A stretch of DNA of 64,000 nucleotides from JALOAD01 sp023228995 [NCBI: Candidatus Muiribacterium halophilum] (lineage in GTDB: Bacteria; Muiribacteriota; Muiribacteriia; Muiribacteriales). Below the pieces are notes generated by a model. That model saw only the letters and a list, made by a program, of their open reading frames with translations. It was not told the DNA's origin and searched no databases. The stretch spans positions 1-64,000 of the forward strand of contig JALOAD010000006.1 of the NCBI GenBank assembly GCA_023228995.1, written 5' to 3'. The translations under genes were made by a program, and so were the position numbers. Shown here in pieces: positions 26,327 through 34,346 of this stretch (position 1 is its first letter; every line of letters begins with the position of its first letter).

Positions 26327-28782
26327 GAAATATTATAGAAGAGATAAAAAATAAAGTTCTTCTTATAGATGGTGGTTTAGGTTCACTTCTTCAAAAAAAA
26401 GGTTTACTTTTAAAAGGTAAATGCCCTGAACTTCTTAATATTGATAATGCAAGTGATATTAAAGCAATTCATAGTGAATATATAAATGCTGGTGCTGATA
26501 TATTAACTACAAATTCTTTTGGAGCTAATTATTTTAAATTAAAAGAATATGGACTTGAAGATAAAATTGTTGAAATAAATAAAAAATCTGCTGAGCTTGC
26601 CAAAAAAGCTGCTGGTGATAATAATTTTGTAGCTGGTTCAATTGGTCCTACAGGTAGATTTATTCGTACAGAAGGTGATCTTTCTCTTGAAGATGCAATT
26701 AAATATTTTTCAATTCAAGCTAAAGCTTTAGCTGATGGTGGAGCAGATCTTTTTATTGTAGAAACTATGTTTGATTTATGGGAATTAAAAGCTGCTGTAA
26801 TGGGTATAAAAAAAGTTAGTAATCTTCCTATAATTGCTCATCTTACTTATCAAGAAAATGGTAGAACGCTTACTGGAACTGATCCTTGTTCTCATGTTAT
26901 AACAATGGAAAGTCTGGGTGTTTTTTGTGTTGGTTCAAATTGTTCTCTTGGAGCTCGAGAGATGATTCCTATTGCTGAAAAAATCAGAGAAAATGCTACA
27001 GGATATGTATCTTGTGTTCCTAATGCAGGGTTACCGGTACTTGTTGATGGAAAGACTGTTTTTCCAATGAAACCTGATGAATTCGGAGAATGTTCAGCCG
27101 AACTTATTAAAAAGGGTGTAAATATAATTGGTGGATGTTGCGGAACTGAATTTGAACATATTAAAGCTGCAAGAAAAGCAATTGAAAATACTGAAAGAAA
27201 GATTTATTTTAGAAAACCTTCTTTTTCTTTATGTTCAAGAACAAAAGGTATGTTTCTTGATGAAAAAGGATTTTTCCTTATTGGAGAAAGACTTAATCCT
27301 ACTGCGAGAAAAAAACTAAGTAAAGCACTTATGAATAATGATTTTGAACCTTATATTGAAGAGGCTAAAGAGCAAGAACTTGCTTTGGCTGATATAATTG
27401 ATGTTAATGTTGGAATTCCTCATGCTGATGAGAATATACTTTTACCTAAAGCTATATCTTTTGTACAAGGTAGTATAGAACTTCCTATTAGTATTGATTC
27501 ATCAACTCCTGCAGCTATTGTTGAAGCTTTGAAGATTACTGATGGAAAACCTCTTGTTAATTCAATTAATGGTAAAGAATCTAGTTTAAATGCTCTTATG
27601 CCTGTGATATCGGAGTTTGGAGCAGCTGCTATTGTTTTGCTTGTTGATGAAAAAGGTATTCCTGAAACTTTAGAAAGAAGAATTGAGATTTTAGAAAAAG
27701 TTCTTTCTTATGCAAAAAAATATAATGTTAAAAAAGAAAATCTTATTATTGATTGTCTTGCTCTTGCTGTAGCTGCTGAACCTTATGGTCCAAAACTTGC
27801 TATTGATACTATTAGAAAAATTACTCAAGAATATGGCTTAGCAACAATAATGGGTATTTCTAATGTTTCTTATGGTCTTCCATTGCGTAAATATTTGAAT
27901 TCTGCATTTTTAAGTATGTGTATTGGAGCAGGTCTTAAAGCTTGTATTGGAAATCCTATAAGTCCTACTTTTATGGCTGGGCTTAAAAGTTCATGTTTTT
28001 TGGCTAATTATGATAAAGAAGGTAAAGATTTTTTAAAATTTTCTGAAAATTTTATTGATGAAAAAAAATCTACAAAATCAAAAGTTGAAAAAAAAGAAAT
28101 ATTAGTATTATCAAAAGATGCTTTATCTGTTGCAATTATTAAAGGTCTTAAAGATAATCTTCAAAAACTTATTGATGAAAGATTAAAAGAAAATACTCCT
28201 CTTGAAATAATTTCAAAATATCTTGTTCCAGCTATTGAAGAAGTTGGTATAAAATATGATAAACAGGAATTTTATCTTCCTCAGCTTATTTCTGGTGCTG
28301 AAGCTATGCAAAAAGGTTTTGAAATTTTAAAACCTTTGATGAAAGGTAATGCAAGAGAAAAACTTGGTAAAATATTACTTGCAACTGTTGAGGGTGATGT
28401 TCATGATATTGGTAAAAATATTGTGCGTGTACTTCTTGAAAATTTTGGTTTTGATGTTATTGATCTTGGAAAAGATGTAAAAACAAATGATCTTATTGAA
28501 AAAATAAAAATTGAAAAACCTGATATAGTTGGACTTTCAGCACTTATGACAACTACAATGTCTGAGATGGAAGTAATTATTAAAAAATTGAAAAATGAGA
28601 ATATTAGAGTTAAAGTTATGATTGGTGGTGCTGTTGTAACTGAAGCTTATGCTAATGAAATTGGTGCTGATTGTTATGGCAAAGATGCAATGGATGCTGT
28701 GAAAAAAGCAAAAGAGATGATGGGAAAGACAGAGTTAAAGGGTTATAAGAAGGTTAAAGAGTTGAGAGTTAAAGGGTTATAA
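26323..28782 (+). CDS. metH: Cobalamin-dependent methionine synthase, no reactivation domain
   Basis: Transfers methyl from methyl-tetrahydrofolate via cobalamin to homocysteine. Domains in order: homocysteine-binding barrel (1-290; zinc ligands Cys207 in GSNC and Cys272/Cys273 in GGCCG), pterin-binding barrel (about 300-570), cobalamin cap and Rossmann domains (about 590-800; DVHDIG with His694). The C-terminal SAM-dependent reactivation domain of E. coli MetH (about 1,230 residues) is absent; 819 residues is the short type. The last 15 or so residues (LKGYKKVKELRVKGL) are encoded by a 34-bp tandem repeat. Confidence 0.93.
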   Translation: MRNIIEEIKNKVLLIDGGLGSLLQKKGLLLKGKCPELLNIDNASDIKAIHSEYINAGADILTTNSFGANYFKLKEYGLEDKIVEINKKSAELAKKAAGDNNFVAGSIGPTGRFIRTEGDLSLEDAIKYFSIQAKALADGGADLFIVETMFDLWELKAAVMGIKKVSNLPIIAHLTYQENGRTLTGTDPCSHVITMESLGVFCVGSNCSLGAREMIPIAEKIRENATGYVSCVPNAGLPVLVDGKTVFPMKPDEFGECSAELIKKGVNIIGGCCGTEFEHIKAARKAIENTERKIYFRKPSFSLCSRTKGMFLDEKGFFLIGERLNPTARKKLSKALMNNDFEPYIEEAKEQELALADIIDVNVGIPHADENILLPKAISFVQGSIELPISIDSSTPAAIVEALKITDGKPLVNSINGKESSLNALMPVISEFGAAAIVLLVDEKGIPETLERRIEILEKVLSYAKKYNVKKENLIIDCLALAVAAEPYGPKLAIDTIRKITQEYGLATIMGISNVSYGLPLRKYLNSAFLSMCIGAGLKACIGNPISPTFMAGLKSSCFLANYDKEGKDFLKFSENFIDEKKSTKSKVEKKEILVLSKDALSVAIIKGLKDNLQKLIDERLKENTPLEIISKYLVPAIEEVGIKYDKQEFYLPQLISGAEAMQKGFEILKPLMKGNAREKLGKILLATVEGDVHDIGKNIVRVLLENFGFDVIDLGKDVKTNDLIEKIKIEKPDIVGLSALMTTTMSEMEVIIKKLKNENIRVKVMIGGAVVTEAYANEIGADCYGKDAMDAVKKAKEMMGKTELKGYKKVKELRVKGL

Positions 28783-28831
28783 GAAAGTTAAAGAGTTGAG
28801 AGTTAAAGGGTTAAAAGAAGGTTAAAGAGCC
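28732..28831 (+). repeat. 34-bp tandem repeat, three units
   Basis: Units begin at 28732, 28766 and 28800, each starting GAGTTAAAGGGTTA and ending near GTTAAAGAG. The metH stop lies in the second unit. Because 34 is not a multiple of three, each unit is read in a different frame. Confidence 0.9.
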
Positions 28832-28853
28832 AAAATGTTCAGTGAACATTTTG
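28831..28853. other. Inverted repeat after metH
   Basis: CAAAATGTTCA-G-TGAACATTTTG, perfect 11-base arms. It is followed by TTAAG rather than a T-run, but it is the best candidate for a transcript end after metH. A CTGTGACAGAT motif copy follows at 28863. Confidence 0.5.
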
Positions 28854-28913
28854 TTAAGTAAAGCTGTGACAGATAGAGAGCGAGAGCGTGAAGGGGTTAA
28901 ATGGGAAAAAACT

Positions 28914-28944
28914 GTCATCCCGGTATGATTCTGAGCCGGGATCT
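28914..28944 (-). repeat. Dispersed GATCCCGG-type element
   Basis: GTCATCCCGGTATGATTCTG then AGCCGGGATCT, the cleanest palindromic copy of the family in the window, in the gap between metH and metV. Confidence 0.88.
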
Positions 28945-29038
28945 GTTTTGTGCTTTCTAACTAACTGTATTAACTATTCGCAGTTTTTTTTAGCCCTTTA
29001 AACTCTCAAACTTTTTTTTAAAAATATTGGAGTTAAAT

Positions 29039-29674
29039 ATGATTGTTACTAGATTTAAAGATAAAGATAAAGTATTAGAGACTTTACGGGGTTTTAAAAA
29101 AATAGCTATATTAGGCTGTAATATTTGTTCTGCTGAATGTGGTACTTCAGGCAAGGAAGTTCTTGAAGATTATTCGAATTTTCTTAGAGAAAAAGGTTTT
29201 GATGTTGTTGCAAATATTCTTATTGAAGGAATGTGTAATACTCTTCTTGTAAAAAAAGATATTAAAAAACTTAAAGATATTGATTATGATATAATACTTG
29301 TTTTTTCTTGCGGAGCGGGAACTCAGGTAACATGTCTTTATACTAAAAAACCTGTTTTTACATCTTTAGACACTGTTTATCTTGCTCAAAGACAAAGAGT
29401 AGGTCAGTTTGAAGAAAGTTGTATTATGTGTGGAGATTGTGTTTTAAATAAGACTATGGGAATATGTCCAAGAACACAATGTTCAAAAGGTATTGCAAAT
29501 GGTCCTTGTGGTGGTTCTTTAAATGGCAAATGTGAAGTTGATGAAAATAAAGATTGTGCTTGGATTAAAATTTATGAAAAGCTTGAAAAGAATGAAAGTA
29601 TTAGAAATATTGAAAAAAGTTATAAACCATTAAAAAACATTAATGAATTAAAACCAAGAAAGGATAAAGTATGA
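29039..29674 (+). CDS. metV: MetV, zinc subunit of methylene-THF reductase
   Basis: Cysteine-rich methylene-tetrahydrofolate reductase C-terminal-domain protein. Motifs are GCNICSAECGTSG near the N-terminus and CIMCGDCVLNKTMGICPRTQCSKG...GPCGG...C...C near the C-terminus. In acetogens and relatives MetV partners a short MetF. ATG 29039 follows TTGGAG; the TTG at 29027 is part of that site. It overlaps metF by ATGA. Confidence 0.88.
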   Translation: MIVTRFKDKDKVLETLRGFKKIAILGCNICSAECGTSGKEVLEDYSNFLREKGFDVVANILIEGMCNTLLVKKDIKKLKDIDYDIILVFSCGAGTQVTCLYTKKPVFTSLDTVYLAQRQRVGQFEESCIMCGDCVLNKTMGICPRTQCSKGIANGPCGGSLNGKCEVDENKDCAWIKIYEKLEKNESIRNIEKSYKPLKNINELKPRKDKV

Positions 29675-30543
29675 GTATTTTAAAAGAAATTATATTATCT
29701 GGAAAAAAAGTTCTTACAGCTGAATTGTTTGCTCCTAAAGGTATTGATATGACATTGATATCTAAAAAAGTAGAATTACTTAAGCATTATATTCATGCTT
29801 TTAATGTAACTGATAATCAGAGAGCTACAATGAGGGTGAGTTCTCTTGGTTTATGTGCTTGGATTCAAAATAATTTTAATGTAGAAACTGTTTTTCAATT
29901 AAATTGTCGTGATAGGAATAGAATAGCTTTGCAATCGGATTTACTTGCTGCTAGTCTTCTTGGTATAAAAAATGTTCTTGTTATAACTGGTGATCATCCT
30001 TCTGTTGGTGATCATGATTTTGCGAAAGCTGTATATGATATGGATTCAGTTCAGCTTCTTCATACTATTTCTGGATTAAAAAAAGGTGTTGATTTTTCTG
30101 GTAATGAACTCAAGGGAAATCCTGATATATTCGTTGGAGCTACTGCTAATCCAGCTGCTAGACCTTTAAGACCTCATCTTATAAAATTCGGCAAAAAAGT
30201 TCATGCTGGAGCAGAATTTTTTCAAACTCAGGTGGTTTTTGATACAGATAAATATATTGAATTTGCAAAACAAGCTAATGAATATAACATTCCAATAATT
30301 GCTGGAATAAGTCTGATTAAAAATGTTAAATTTGCACATTTTATTAACAAAAGTGTTCCTGGATTAAATGTTCCTGAAGAAACTATAAAAAGACTTTCGC
30401 AAAGTGAAGATTATAAAGAGGAAAGAGTTAAAATTGCTTGTGAAATAATTGAAAAGCTTAAACCATATGTTGCTGGATTTCATTTTATGGCTTTTGGTTT
30501 AGAAAGAGAAATACCTCAAATAATTGAAAAAACAAAGATATAG
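29671..30543 (+). CDS. metF: Methylenetetrahydrofolate reductase, short MetF
   Basis: TIM-barrel flavoprotein that makes methyl-THF for MetH. NVTDNQRATMR, QLNCRDRNR, VLVITGDHPS and GAEFFQTQVVFD are conserved MetF segments. At 290 residues it is the short form found with MetV. The metH-metV-metF order puts production and use of the methyl group side by side. Confidence 0.93.
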   Translation: MSILKEIILSGKKVLTAELFAPKGIDMTLISKKVELLKHYIHAFNVTDNQRATMRVSSLGLCAWIQNNFNVETVFQLNCRDRNRIALQSDLLAASLLGIKNVLVITGDHPSVGDHDFAKAVYDMDSVQLLHTISGLKKGVDFSGNELKGNPDIFVGATANPAARPLRPHLIKFGKKVHAGAEFFQTQVVFDTDKYIEFAKQANEYNIPIIAGISLIKNVKFAHFINKSVPGLNVPEETIKRLSQSEDYKEERVKIACEIIEKLKPYVAGFHFMAFGLEREIPQIIEKTKI

Positions 30544-30680
30544 AGTTTAAGTGAAAGTTAGTATGGTTAAAGGGTTGGTAGAGTTAAAAACCAACAAACC
30601 CTACAAACACAATAAACCCTATAAATATTATTAACACAACAAACTATTTTAATATTTTTATTAAAATACTTGAGGGATAT
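30544..30680. other. Repeat-rich gap before the RACo-like gene
   Basis: Contains GTTAAAGGGTTGGTAGAG and, further on, CCAACAAACCCTACAAACAC; the two parts can pair (AGGGT/ACCCT and GTTGGT/ACCAAC) at 30571-30602. It is the same low-complexity family as at 28732 and 33237. A ribosome site GAGGGAT lies before 30681. Confidence 0.45.
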
Positions 30681-31793
30681 ATGCTTCTAATAGATATTGG
30701 TACTAGTTTTGTTAAGAGTTTTAATACTTTGAATTCTCAAACTTTTAAAACTGAGAATTTTCAGGGAGAATTTGGAATTGATATTATTTCAAGAATAGAT
30801 TATTCCTTAAAAAGTAAAGAAAATTACCAAAAAATCAGAGAAAAGTTGATTTATACTATAAAAAAACATTTAATTTATAATAATATTGAATTTAATTATG
30901 TAAATAATGAATTTAAAAATTTAAATACAAATGTTTTTTTAATTGGAAATTCTGTAATGCAGGGTTTTTATGATGGAATTTCTCTTAAAAACATGGCAAG
31001 AAAACCATTTAGACTTCCAAAATATAATAAAAATATTAATTCTGAAAATATTGAATTTTTCCCTTGTATTGGTGGTTTTGCAGGTTCTGATATTTATCCT
31101 CTTATTTGGAAGCTTAAAAATTCACCTGAAAAAATTGCTCTTGGAATGGATTTTGGTACAAACTGTGAAATATTATTAAAAATTGAAGATAAAATTTTTG
31201 TATCATCAGCTCCAGCTGGTCCTGCATTTGAAAATATAAGCTTTCTTGCAGATAATATAATTATTGATGTGAAATTTGATGGAGTTCTTCAATTTTTTTT
31301 AAAAGAAAATAGCAAAAAAGCTGATTTTATAACTCCACATGCTTTTATAAAACTAATAAGTTTATTATTGAAAAGAAAAATGATAAGCAAAAATGGTAGA
31401 ATTAATAATAATATTGTTAAAAATAATGTAAATATTGATACAAATAAAATTAGAGAACTTTTAAAAGCTAAAGCTGCTGTTTCATCAACAGTTGAAATAT
31501 TAAAAAAATATTATGCAAAGGGAAAAAATATTGAAAAAATATATATTTCAGGAAATATGATTAATTCTGATACTGTGGAGTATATGAAAAATCTTGGCAT
31601 AATAGAAGATTTAGAAGTTTTTATATGTAAAGAGCTTTTTTATAGTTTTGCATATTATTCAAATAAGTATATTAATAATAAAAAAAAACTGATAAAATCT
31701 ATTAAAGACAAGGTTTTTTATTTTCCGCATTATAATTTATCAGATTATGACGAAATATTTATAAATGAATTATATTTTGGAGAAAAAATATGA
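30681..31793 (+). CDS. Shortened RACo-like corrinoid-activator ATPase (DUF4445-type)
   Basis: ASKHA-fold ATPase related to the reductive activators of corrinoid proteins. The phosphate loop IDIGTSFVKS is at residues 4-13, followed by GGFAGSD (131-137), DFGTNCEI (157-164) and SAPAGPAFE (176-184), the RACo core motifs. The N-terminal [2Fe-2S] domain of RACo is missing, and the CGMRA stretch that follows PAFEGG in RACo is not seen. It directly follows metH-metV-metF, and MetH here lacks its own reactivation domain, so a role in re-reducing inactive cob(II)alamin is likely but unproven. Confidence 0.75.
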   Translation: MLLIDIGTSFVKSFNTLNSQTFKTENFQGEFGIDIISRIDYSLKSKENYQKIREKLIYTIKKHLIYNNIEFNYVNNEFKNLNTNVFLIGNSVMQGFYDGISLKNMARKPFRLPKYNKNINSENIEFFPCIGGFAGSDIYPLIWKLKNSPEKIALGMDFGTNCEILLKIEDKIFVSSAPAGPAFENISFLADNIIIDVKFDGVLQFFLKENSKKADFITPHAFIKLISLLLKRKMISKNGRINNNIVKNNVNIDTNKIRELLKAKAAVSSTVEILKKYYAKGKNIEKIYISGNMINSDTVEYMKNLGIIEDLEVFICKELFYSFAYYSNKYINNKKKLIKSIKDKVFYFPHYNLSDYDEIFINELYFGEKI

Positions 31794-33142
31794 AAAAAAA
31801 GTATTTTGGAACAGATGGAATTAGAGGAATTGCAAATGTTTATCCAATGACAGGCGATCTTATATATAGAATAAGCAAAGTTGCTGCAAGAATATTAAAA
31901 AGAGATGGGCGAAATTTTGTTTTTATTGGAAAAGATACAAGGCTTTCATGCGATATGCTTGAAGCTGCGATTGCTTCTGGACTTATGTCTGAAGGTATTG
32001 ATGTATATAGATTAGGAGTTGTTCCAACCCCTGCATTATCATTTATTACTAGTAGGAGAAAAGCTCTTTTTGGAGTGATGATTTCAGCTTCTCATAATCC
32101 TTTTTATGATAATGGAATAAAATTTATAGGAAATGATGGTTTTAAACTTTCAGATAGTATTGAGTTACAAATTGAAGGTGGGCTTGAAAAAAATATTGAT
32201 CATGAAGTAAGAGTTACTCATAAAGATATTGGTAGGATATTTGAAAAATTTTCTTATGTTGATTTTTATGTTGATCATGTACTTGAAGGAACTGAAAATA
32301 TTGATTTTTCTGATTTAAAAGTTTTAGTAGATTGTGCAAATGGTGCAACTTCGGAAGTTATTCCTGAAATAATGAAAAAATTAGGAGTTAAATATCAGAT
32401 TATAGATAATAATCCTACAGGTGATAATATAAATAATGAATGTGGAAGTACAAATCTTGAAAAAATTGCCAAAATAGTGAAAGAAGAAGATTTTGATTGT
32501 GGAATTGCTTTTGACGGAGATGGTGATAGATGTCTTATGGTTGATGAAAATGGCGAAGTTATGGATGGAGATGTCATTATGAGTCTTTATTATGTTAATA
32601 GAATAAAAAAAGATAAAAATTTTAATAAAAAAATAGTTTCAACTGTTATGTCTAATATGGGATTTAAAAATGTTGTTGCAAAACAAAAAGGTATTTATCT
32701 TGAAACTACAGTTGGTGATAAATATGTTCTTGAAAAAATGATTAAAGAAAACGCAGTAATTGGTGGAGAACAGTCTGGACATATAATTAATCTTGAAAAA
32801 AATACAACTGGTGATGGACCAGCAACTGCACTTGAAATGCTTAAAATCAGAGCTTGTGAAAAAAAAGCTTTTTCAGAGCTTGTAAAAGAAACTGGTTTTG
32901 TAAGTTATCCACAAGTTCTTGTAAATGTAACTGTTAAAACAAAAGAAGGTCTTTGGGAAATTCCTGAACTTGATGAAATGGTTAAAAATTTTAATAAAGA
33001 GTTTAAAGATAGAGGAAGATTGCTTATTAGACCATCAGGAACTGAACCTTTTATAAGAGTAATGGCAGAAGCAAGAGATATTGAAAAAGCGAAGATATAT
33101 ATAAAAGATATATCAGATATATTGATAAAAAAAATGGGATGA
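31790..33142 (+). CDS. glmM: Phosphoglucosamine mutase
   Basis: Interconverts glucosamine 6- and 1-phosphate on the way to UDP-GlcNAc for cell wall and lipid A. The catalytic serine is Ser101 in ISASHNP; the magnesium loop is DGDGDRC near 243, and the sugar-phosphate loop RPSGTEPFIRVM near the end. Length is 450, as usual. It overlaps the RACo-like gene by ATGA, so the two are co-transcribed. Confidence 0.96.
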   Translation: MKKKYFGTDGIRGIANVYPMTGDLIYRISKVAARILKRDGRNFVFIGKDTRLSCDMLEAAIASGLMSEGIDVYRLGVVPTPALSFITSRRKALFGVMISASHNPFYDNGIKFIGNDGFKLSDSIELQIEGGLEKNIDHEVRVTHKDIGRIFEKFSYVDFYVDHVLEGTENIDFSDLKVLVDCANGATSEVIPEIMKKLGVKYQIIDNNPTGDNINNECGSTNLEKIAKIVKEEDFDCGIAFDGDGDRCLMVDENGEVMDGDVIMSLYYVNRIKKDKNFNKKIVSTVMSNMGFKNVVAKQKGIYLETTVGDKYVLEKMIKENAVIGGEQSGHIINLEKNTTGDGPATALEMLKIRACEKKAFSELVKETGFVSYPQVLVNVTVKTKEGLWEIPELDEMVKNFNKEFKDRGRLLIRPSGTEPFIRVMAEARDIEKAKIYIKDISDILIKKMG

Positions 33143-33391
33143 AGAATATAGAAGCAGTATGTGAAGCGTATAGAAACGGTATAAGAGTATAGAAACTGTG
33201 ATAGATGAAGCGGGAGAAAAACCGTTAAAGAGTTAAGGGTTAAAGGGTTAAAGGGTTAAAACACTATAAACTCAATAAACTAAGTAACTAAAACTTTATG
33301 TTACAGCTTTTATAATAATACTATGTTTAATTTTTTTGTCGTTTTTGCCGATAATTGTATAGTGTAAATATAAAAAAATGTGAGTCTAATT
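33143..33391. other. Repeat-rich gap after glmM
   Basis: Holds GAAGCAGTATGTGAAGCGTATAG-like sequence (similar at 37790), the motif ACTGTGATAGATGAAGCGGG at 33195-33214, and an 8-bp unit GGGTTAAA repeated three times at 33237-33260. No reading frame or clear terminator is present. Confidence 0.5.
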
Positions 33392-33868
33392 ATGATTGAT
33401 CTTGAAAAAGTAAAAAATATTGAACTTTTTGAAAATTTCACTCAACAAGAACTTGAATCTTTGTTTGAAAAAGCTCATGAAATGGAATTAAGAGAAGGTG
33501 AAATTCTTTTTCATGAAGGTGAAATTGGTACAGAGATGTATATAGTTACAAGTGGTGAAATAGAAATATATAAAGAACTTGGTGTTGATGAGCCAAAACT
33601 TCTAGTATCTCTTCCAGAAGGTGCTTTTATAGGTGAAATGTCTTTAATAGATATGAGTCCAAGATCTGCAATGATAAAAGCTTCTGAAAATAATGCTGTT
33701 GATATGGTTGTTTTTTCAAGAGATTATATAGAAAGTGTTGCTTTAAATGACATTAATGCTGTGTGTAAATTTATGCATAATATTATTAAAATAAGTGCTG
33801 GAAGATCCCGCATGACTACAGAAAGACTAATTTCTTCCAGACAAACTCTGGAAAATATTAATGAGTAG
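33392..33868 (+). CDS. Cyclic-nucleotide-binding-domain protein 1
   Basis: One cNMP-binding beta-barrel (LFHEGEIGTEMYIVTSGEIEIYKE... EGAFIGEMSLIDMSPRSAMIKASEN) of 158 residues, with a helical tail. There is no helix-turn-helix, so it is not a CRP-type transcription factor. The GEMSLIDMSPRSA phosphate-binding cassette retains Gly-Glu and Arg, so nucleotide binding is plausible. ATG 33392 with GTGAG upstream is preferred to GTG 33380. It lies nine bases before a second gene of the same kind. Confidence 0.85.
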   Translation: MIDLEKVKNIELFENFTQQELESLFEKAHEMELREGEILFHEGEIGTEMYIVTSGEIEIYKELGVDEPKLLVSLPEGAFIGEMSLIDMSPRSAMIKASENNAVDMVVFSRDYIESVALNDINAVCKFMHNIIKISAGRSRMTTERLISSRQTLENINE

Positions 33869-33876
33869 AGGGAAAA

Positions 33877-34314
33877 ATGATTTTTGATAACATGAATGCA
33901 GAACAGATTACAAAAATACTTGCTATTACTGAAAAAGTTAATTTTCCAGCAGGTGAAATAATATTTAAGCAAGAAACTGAACCGGACGGTTTTTATATTG
34001 TTATTGAGGGTGAAGTTAGTCTTGTAAAAATAAATGATATTGGAAAAGATACAGAATTGACTGTTGTTGGAAAAGGTTCTTTTATTGGAGAGATTTCAGC
34101 ATTAGATGAAAAAGGTAGAGAAATTACTGCTATTGCAGTATCTGATGTAGTTGCATTTAGAATTTCAAAAGAAAAGCTTGATATTATGCAAAAAGTTGAT
34201 TATCCGGTGCTTGTTAAATTTTATCTTAGTATAATCCGTGATATAAATGAAAAATTGCGAAGGATAAATGATGAATACAGCAGAATCAAGGAAAAACTAC
34301 AAAAGAATATATAA
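33877..34314 (+). CDS. Cyclic-nucleotide-binding-domain protein 2
   Basis: A second 145-residue cNMP-barrel protein (FKQETEPDGFYIVIEGEVSLVKI... GKGSFIGEISALDEKGREITAIAVSD) with a C-terminal helix (DINEKLRRINDEYSRIKEKL) likely to form a coiled coil. The cassette lacks the arginine of the usual RSA motif (GREITA). It is divergent from its neighbour, so an old duplication. The pair could form one heteromeric sensor; output unknown. Confidence 0.82.
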   Translation: MIFDNMNAEQITKILAITEKVNFPAGEIIFKQETEPDGFYIVIEGEVSLVKINDIGKDTELTVVGKGSFIGEISALDEKGREITAIAVSDVVAFRISKEKLDIMQKVDYPVLVKFYLSIIRDINEKLRRINDEYSRIKEKLQKNI

Positions 34315-34346
34315 GGATTTTTTTTATTTAATCATAGGATTCAATT

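Noticed and set aside
28732-28831. Possible CRISPR array
   Set aside because: Units are contiguous 34-bp tandem repeats without spacers, and no cas genes are nearby.
33237-33260. Three GGGTTAAA units as a regulatory box array
   Set aside because: Same low-complexity sequence occurs in several gaps; no promoter is placed to use it.
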